Source: Atopsyche davidsoni (Eukaryota; Arthropoda; Insecta; Trichoptera; Hydrobiosidae). From it: DNA of 64,000 bases. Under the pieces are notes generated by a model that was not told the origin of the DNA, did not search any database, and worked only from the letters and a program-made list of their open reading frames with translations. The translations under genes were made by a program, and so were the position numbers. The stretch is from NCBI GenBank assembly GCA_022113835.1, contig JAILWY010000024.1, forward strand, positions 2,360,501-2,424,500, in the 5' to 3' direction. Numbering within the stretch: position 1 is the first letter of the stretch; every line of letters begins with the position of its first letter. Positions 60,556 to 64,000 of the stretch are shown here, piece by piece.

Positions 60556-60561
60556 TTTATT
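60556..60561 (-). terminator. Ythdf: Candidate Ythdf poly-A signal
   Basis: AATAAA on the minus strand (in TGTAATAAAGAAAATA). Would define a 3' UTR of about 1.9 kb from the predicted stop. Nearer AT-rich hexamers around 62.29 kb are alternatives. Confidence 0.3.
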
Positions 60562-61458
60562 ACAAGAATGTACAGACAGCAAATGATAGGATAAAAAAAA
60601 ACCGTGCCCACGGAACGCGAGCACAAAATATCAACCAGTTAACAAATCTCATAGTCTAGCATAAAAACATCTCGCGTTGCTCCTTTATTACAATTGTCCA
60701 AGAACAGAGGTGGGGATCACACTTCGTTGATATAGGCAGAAATGTCATCACCGCCGTAGCTTACACCACGTGTTTTGTGTTATATTTTACAATATTTTGT
60801 TTTGTTTAGAATTTCATTGAAAATCTGTTGACTTTACGCACAAGTCTGACGATGCACTGCACTCGGAGCTGCCGCGAGCCCCCAGATTGGAACTGTTCCG
60901 ATTTATAATTGTCTTCAGCGCGTCTCGGCTTATAGGATAGGAGAAGTCGGTAGCACTGCTCTCTCCCGGAGCACACAGAGGGAACACTCGGCACCGCCAC
61001 GCCGCCACATCCAAACAGTGGGACCTCTAAAATTAACTATCTTTAATCATAAGTTTAATTTTTTTTTGAGTTCGGCTTTTTTTTTTAGTTTGAAAAAAAA
61101 TGTTTTTTTTTTATATTCACACGATCCGGCAGTCAAACACACCCATATTATTTAACATAACCCGAACACTGCGCATATAGACGCGCGTTCAGGAAAAAAT
61201 ATTTTTAAAAATGTTAGTAAAAAAAAAAAAAAAACAAAAATGATTAGGCTCACGAATATGAATAAAAATATAAATTTTGTGAGCAAATCATATACACTTT
61301 ATGTGAAACACTTTCAAGCAAATAATATATGCGGAAATATATTTTACGTAAGCACGGACGTGCTCTGATTTCAAATTGATTTTACGCGAGGAGGACTTAT
61401 CGCAACAAATATGATGCAAAATAAATCTCACAAAACAACCTCCAAATCGTCAACACAA

Positions 61459-61490
<32 letters not shown>

Positions 61491-62459
61491 CAGTACGTAA
61501 CCGGCGGCAGCCAACTGCCTGCTGCACTCTTTTTTCCAGATAACTGATGATTCTCTCACTTGCAACATTGAATAAAAACTTTGAAACTTTCCGCACCGCC
61601 CTTGCAAGACAGCATATGCTTTCAAAATAATCTCATTAAAACCGGACAAAATATGAATGACTCTCGGTCCTCTTTCACGCTGGCAACTTTATTTGTTTAT
61701 TTAGATTTATTTTTATAGTCGAGTTGCTTACACTTACTTATAAAGCTTGTCTGCTTTTTAACGCAATGCAGACACGCGCTGATGTTAAGTTAACTGCAGC
61801 AACCTTTCAGTCTTCCGCACACCGGAAATACAGTTAATTTTTTTAATTATCAAACTTTCAATCGCCTTACAAAAGTCGCCAGGGCGTGGGAGTTTTTACG
61901 CGAGTACATAAAACTCAACATTAGCTGTCTCCGTGTACAAACGCGGCGCAGAAGTCACAAAGAGATACTCGGCAAAAATAAGTGATATCAAAAAAAAAAT
62001 ATGTGTCAAAATAGGTGCAAGGTAAAATCGTGTATGGGGTACAAATGTCCACGGACCACATTCGTATAAGTCGAGACACAAACACTGCACGCGGAACTCC
62101 CGGAGCCGTCGAAAAAAACTTCACAGACGGCCGAGTCTTCTGAATGTTCGGCATGCGGAAAAAAAACACTGATTTGAAGTCACCATCTTTGAGTAGAATA
62201 AGCACAAAACAAAAAAACTTTTCTAGGTAAAACCGTTCATTGTAAAACAAAATTTTATAGGATTTACTTTCAATTATTTATAACATTTATTATTATTAAT
62301 GTTTTTTTTTTAATATGTATATATATGTATTGTATATATATATTTATTTATATTTGTTGTATATATTTTTTTTCAGTTAATATATATGTTTCAATGTTAG
62401 ATTTGTTTAACATCCAAATGATTTGCACACCACACGTTGATTTGCTGTCGGGAGGCCGG
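60562..62459 (-). other. Ythdf: Probable Ythdf 3' UTR
   Basis: No further exon seen. Contains a GC-richer part at about 60830-61010 and a 26-base poly-A tract (60-mer context near 61460-61485, poly-T in the transcript). Extent inferred from the poly-A signal only. Confidence 0.35.
61460..61485. repeat. Poly-A tract (26 bp)
   Basis: Uninterrupted A run on the + strand. Confidence 0.9.
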
Positions 62460-62513
62460 CTAGTTAGTGCGACCTCGCCCCCTTCCCCCTCGGGGGGGCC
62501 CCTCTCCTCGCTC
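62460..62513 (-). CDS. Ythdf: Ythdf predicted terminal RGG exon
   Basis: 54 bp after GATTGTGTTGCAG, in phase with the donor at 62873. Encodes [17 protein letters not shown] and TAG at 62462-62460. It is a sharp GC-rich spot in AT-rich DNA, and its RG-rich peptide suits an RNA-binding tail. Prediction from splice signals and peptide character; the retained-intron end VTPSRIN is the alternative. Confidence 0.72.
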   Translation of the reverse strand, partial: ERGEGPPRGGRGRGRTN

Positions 62514-64000
62514 CTGCAACACAATCACAGCATCCTATTAATAATTTAACTGATATATTGAGTATAACATCAGCAAGCGAGCAGAGGTGCATTAAAGCAC
62601 TTAACAAGACATTGAACTTAAAAAAAAAAAGTTTTTAGTAAACTAGTTTTGATTGGATCCACTGACCCTCCCGTTACTATAATTTAGATGTTGAGTCCCC
62701 AACCGAAAAAGTAATGGATGATAGCTCATACCATTTACAAAACAAGGGATTTGACAATTATAAAATATATAACTAGTAAATAAATCAAAAATTACACATC
62801 AGACTGGATGGGTTGATGATATGAGATTACCAGGTGATTGCTGGGGACTTAATTTATTCGTGATGGAGTTACCTTGTGCATGGGGTGATGTGGCCGATAG
62901 CCAGCCTGTTGCTGGTCTCGGTCTCGGTAGGCCTGCTGGCCCTGCTGCTCTCGGTCCCCCCCACGGTGTCCCTTGTAATTTCCGTACCCATCGCCATTGT
63001 TTCCTTGATCCTTGTAACCACCCTGTTCTTTGTGGAATCCACTATTTCCATGATCTTGCTTAAAGCCACCATGGTCCTGTTTAAATCCACCGTGATCTTG
63101 CTTAAAACCGCCATGGTCCTGTTTAAAACCTCCATGATCTTGTTTGAAGCCACCGTGATCTTGCTTGAAACCACCGTGATCCTGTTTAAAACCACCATGA
63201 TCCTGCTTAAAGCTCCAATCATCTTGCTTGAAACCACCGTGGTCTTGCTTGAAGCCGCCATGGTCTCGGTTAAAGCCTCCGCCGCCACCATGATCCCGGC
63301 CATAGTGACCTTTATTGTAGTTGTCGTGCTTTCCATCATGGCCCTGGTGATGGGGCGGGGGATGCGGGGTAATCTGCGGGGGATCCGGCACCTTTCGAGA
63401 GTCCTCTTCCTCTTGCCGCTTTTCATAGTGAACAAAGTCATCAAAGATGGAAGTGGAGTGGCGGTAGCCATGCATCATTCGCAAGACCTGCAAACCTTTA
63501 GCATGTGGTACTTCCTGCGTGTCACGCGAGTTAGTGACTGGCTTATTCTCATTGTTCTCAAGGCGAATGTGTCGCAATTGAACATTAGGCACGTCCTTTA
63601 CATAGATCCAACGTACGCGGAACTGACCCTTCCATTTGTCCTGCGACCACACACTGGAGTTGGAGTTGTAGTCCACCGCACTGACCATTTGTGCCATACC
63701 GCAGAAGTGACCACTGCCATTAACAGAGAAGAAAAGAAACACAGCGCCACGGTCCTTCTCGCGCTCGCGAAAGGCGGCATCGAGACGCTTGTTGCCATGC
63801 TCCGTGCTGCACCAAATCTCATACTTGATGCTTCGGTGGATGTCATCTTCGGAATAGGACTTAATAACAAAAAAGCGCGCATCTGGAGCGCCGAGATCGA
63901 ATTCAGGAGGATTGTAGTCATTTTTAATTTTGAGTTCGTCCAACACTGGATTAGGCTGCGGCGGTGGTGGCGGCTGCAGTGGCGGTGGCTGCAGCGCGGG
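62460..64000 (-). CDS. Ythdf: YTH domain family m6A reader (3' part of gene)
   Basis: Cytoplasmic protein that binds N6-methyladenosine in mRNA and steers its decay or translation (family knowledge). The window holds one large exon, >64000 to 62873, and probably a last exon, 62513-62460; the N-terminal part lies beyond the right edge. Seen in order: Pro/Gln-rich lead into PNPVLDELK, then the YTH fold with [18 protein letters not shown], the three cage tryptophans (in [13 protein letters not shown] and DKWKG), [45 protein letters not shown] and [17 protein letters not shown]. After the domain comes an unusual Gly/Gln/His/Asp-rich tail with ten heptads around HGGFKQD. Without splicing at 62873 the frame would end seven residues later, VTPSRIN, at 62849. 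Upstream head to tail with Hs6st, about 5.5 kb apart. Confidence 0.96.
62873..64000 (-). CDS. Ythdf: Ythdf YTH-domain exon (5' end off window)
   Basis: 376 in-frame codons to the right edge. The YTH domain spans roughly 63930-63400. The exon ends CACAAG before GTAACT, a strong donor, phase 0. Confidence 0.92.
63053..63262 (-). repeat. Ythdf: Coding minisatellite: ten 21 bp units (HGGFKQD)
   Basis: Exactly 210 bp, ten in-frame 21 bp units. Nine read HGGFKQD and one reads DWSFKQD (third in protein order). Units differ mainly at silent positions (AAA/AAG, TTT/TTC, CAA/CAG, GGT/GGC), preceded by the related FNRD and followed by [12 protein letters not shown]. Confidence 0.95.

Noticed and set aside
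1..64000. CRISPR array, operon, ribosomal RNA or viral genome
   Set aside because: Nothing of the kind is present; the repeats are transposon-derived and the genes are intron-split animal genes.

Overview
This is a piece of an animal nuclear genome, almost certainly an insect (at least an arthropod). The background is very AT-rich. Genes are split by long GT-AG introns, their exons are clearly GC-richer than the surroundings, and the DNA between them is full of broken transposons (mariner, hAT, pogo-like, non-LTR retrotransposon tails, MITE-like hairpins). I cannot name the species. No prokaryotic feature is present.

Three conserved protein genes can be rebuilt exon by exon. (1) SPRYD7, a SPRY-domain protein, on the + strand: four coding exons between 18667 and 23290, 217 residues. 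(2) Hs6st, heparan-sulfate 6-O-sulfotransferase, on the - strand: eight coding exons between 55059 and 38570, 434 residues, from signal anchor to stop. (3) Ythdf, a cytoplasmic m6A reader, on the - strand: it enters from the right edge of the window, so its N-terminal part is missing. Its YTH domain is followed by a tail holding ten heptapeptide repeats and probably by a separate small RGG-type last exon. SPRYD7 and Hs6st are tail to tail across about 15 kb. Ythdf and Hs6st are head to tail. The three genes have unrelated jobs (unknown SPRY adaptor, Golgi sulfation, mRNA fate), so nothing here is an operon-like system.

Layout: 1-18.6 kb is a repeat graveyard. It holds a mariner fragment, many 3' tails of one non-LTR retrotransposon family, a 708 bp hAT copy with a perfect 8 bp target duplication, a hairpin MITE, a ~150 bp tandem repeat, two 252 bp insertions of an unnamed element each with its own 4 bp target duplication, and a 218 bp foldback whose arms carry hammerhead-ribozyme-like boxes of the kind known from Penelope-like elements. 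18.6-23.3 kb is SPRYD7. 23.3-38.5 kb is intergenic, with several short terminal-inverted-repeat elements. 38.5-55.1 kb is Hs6st. 55.1-60.5 kb is intergenic, with a tRNA-derived SINE head and a second, decayed foldback. 60.5-64 kb is the 3' part of Ythdf with its probable long 3' UTR.

The items most worth a second look are the foldback with ribozyme-like arms, the 252 bp element family, the heptad array and the separate RGG exon of Ythdf, and the self-contained hAT insertion. All exon joins and repeat boundaries were read by eye. No alignment, folding or database search was run.
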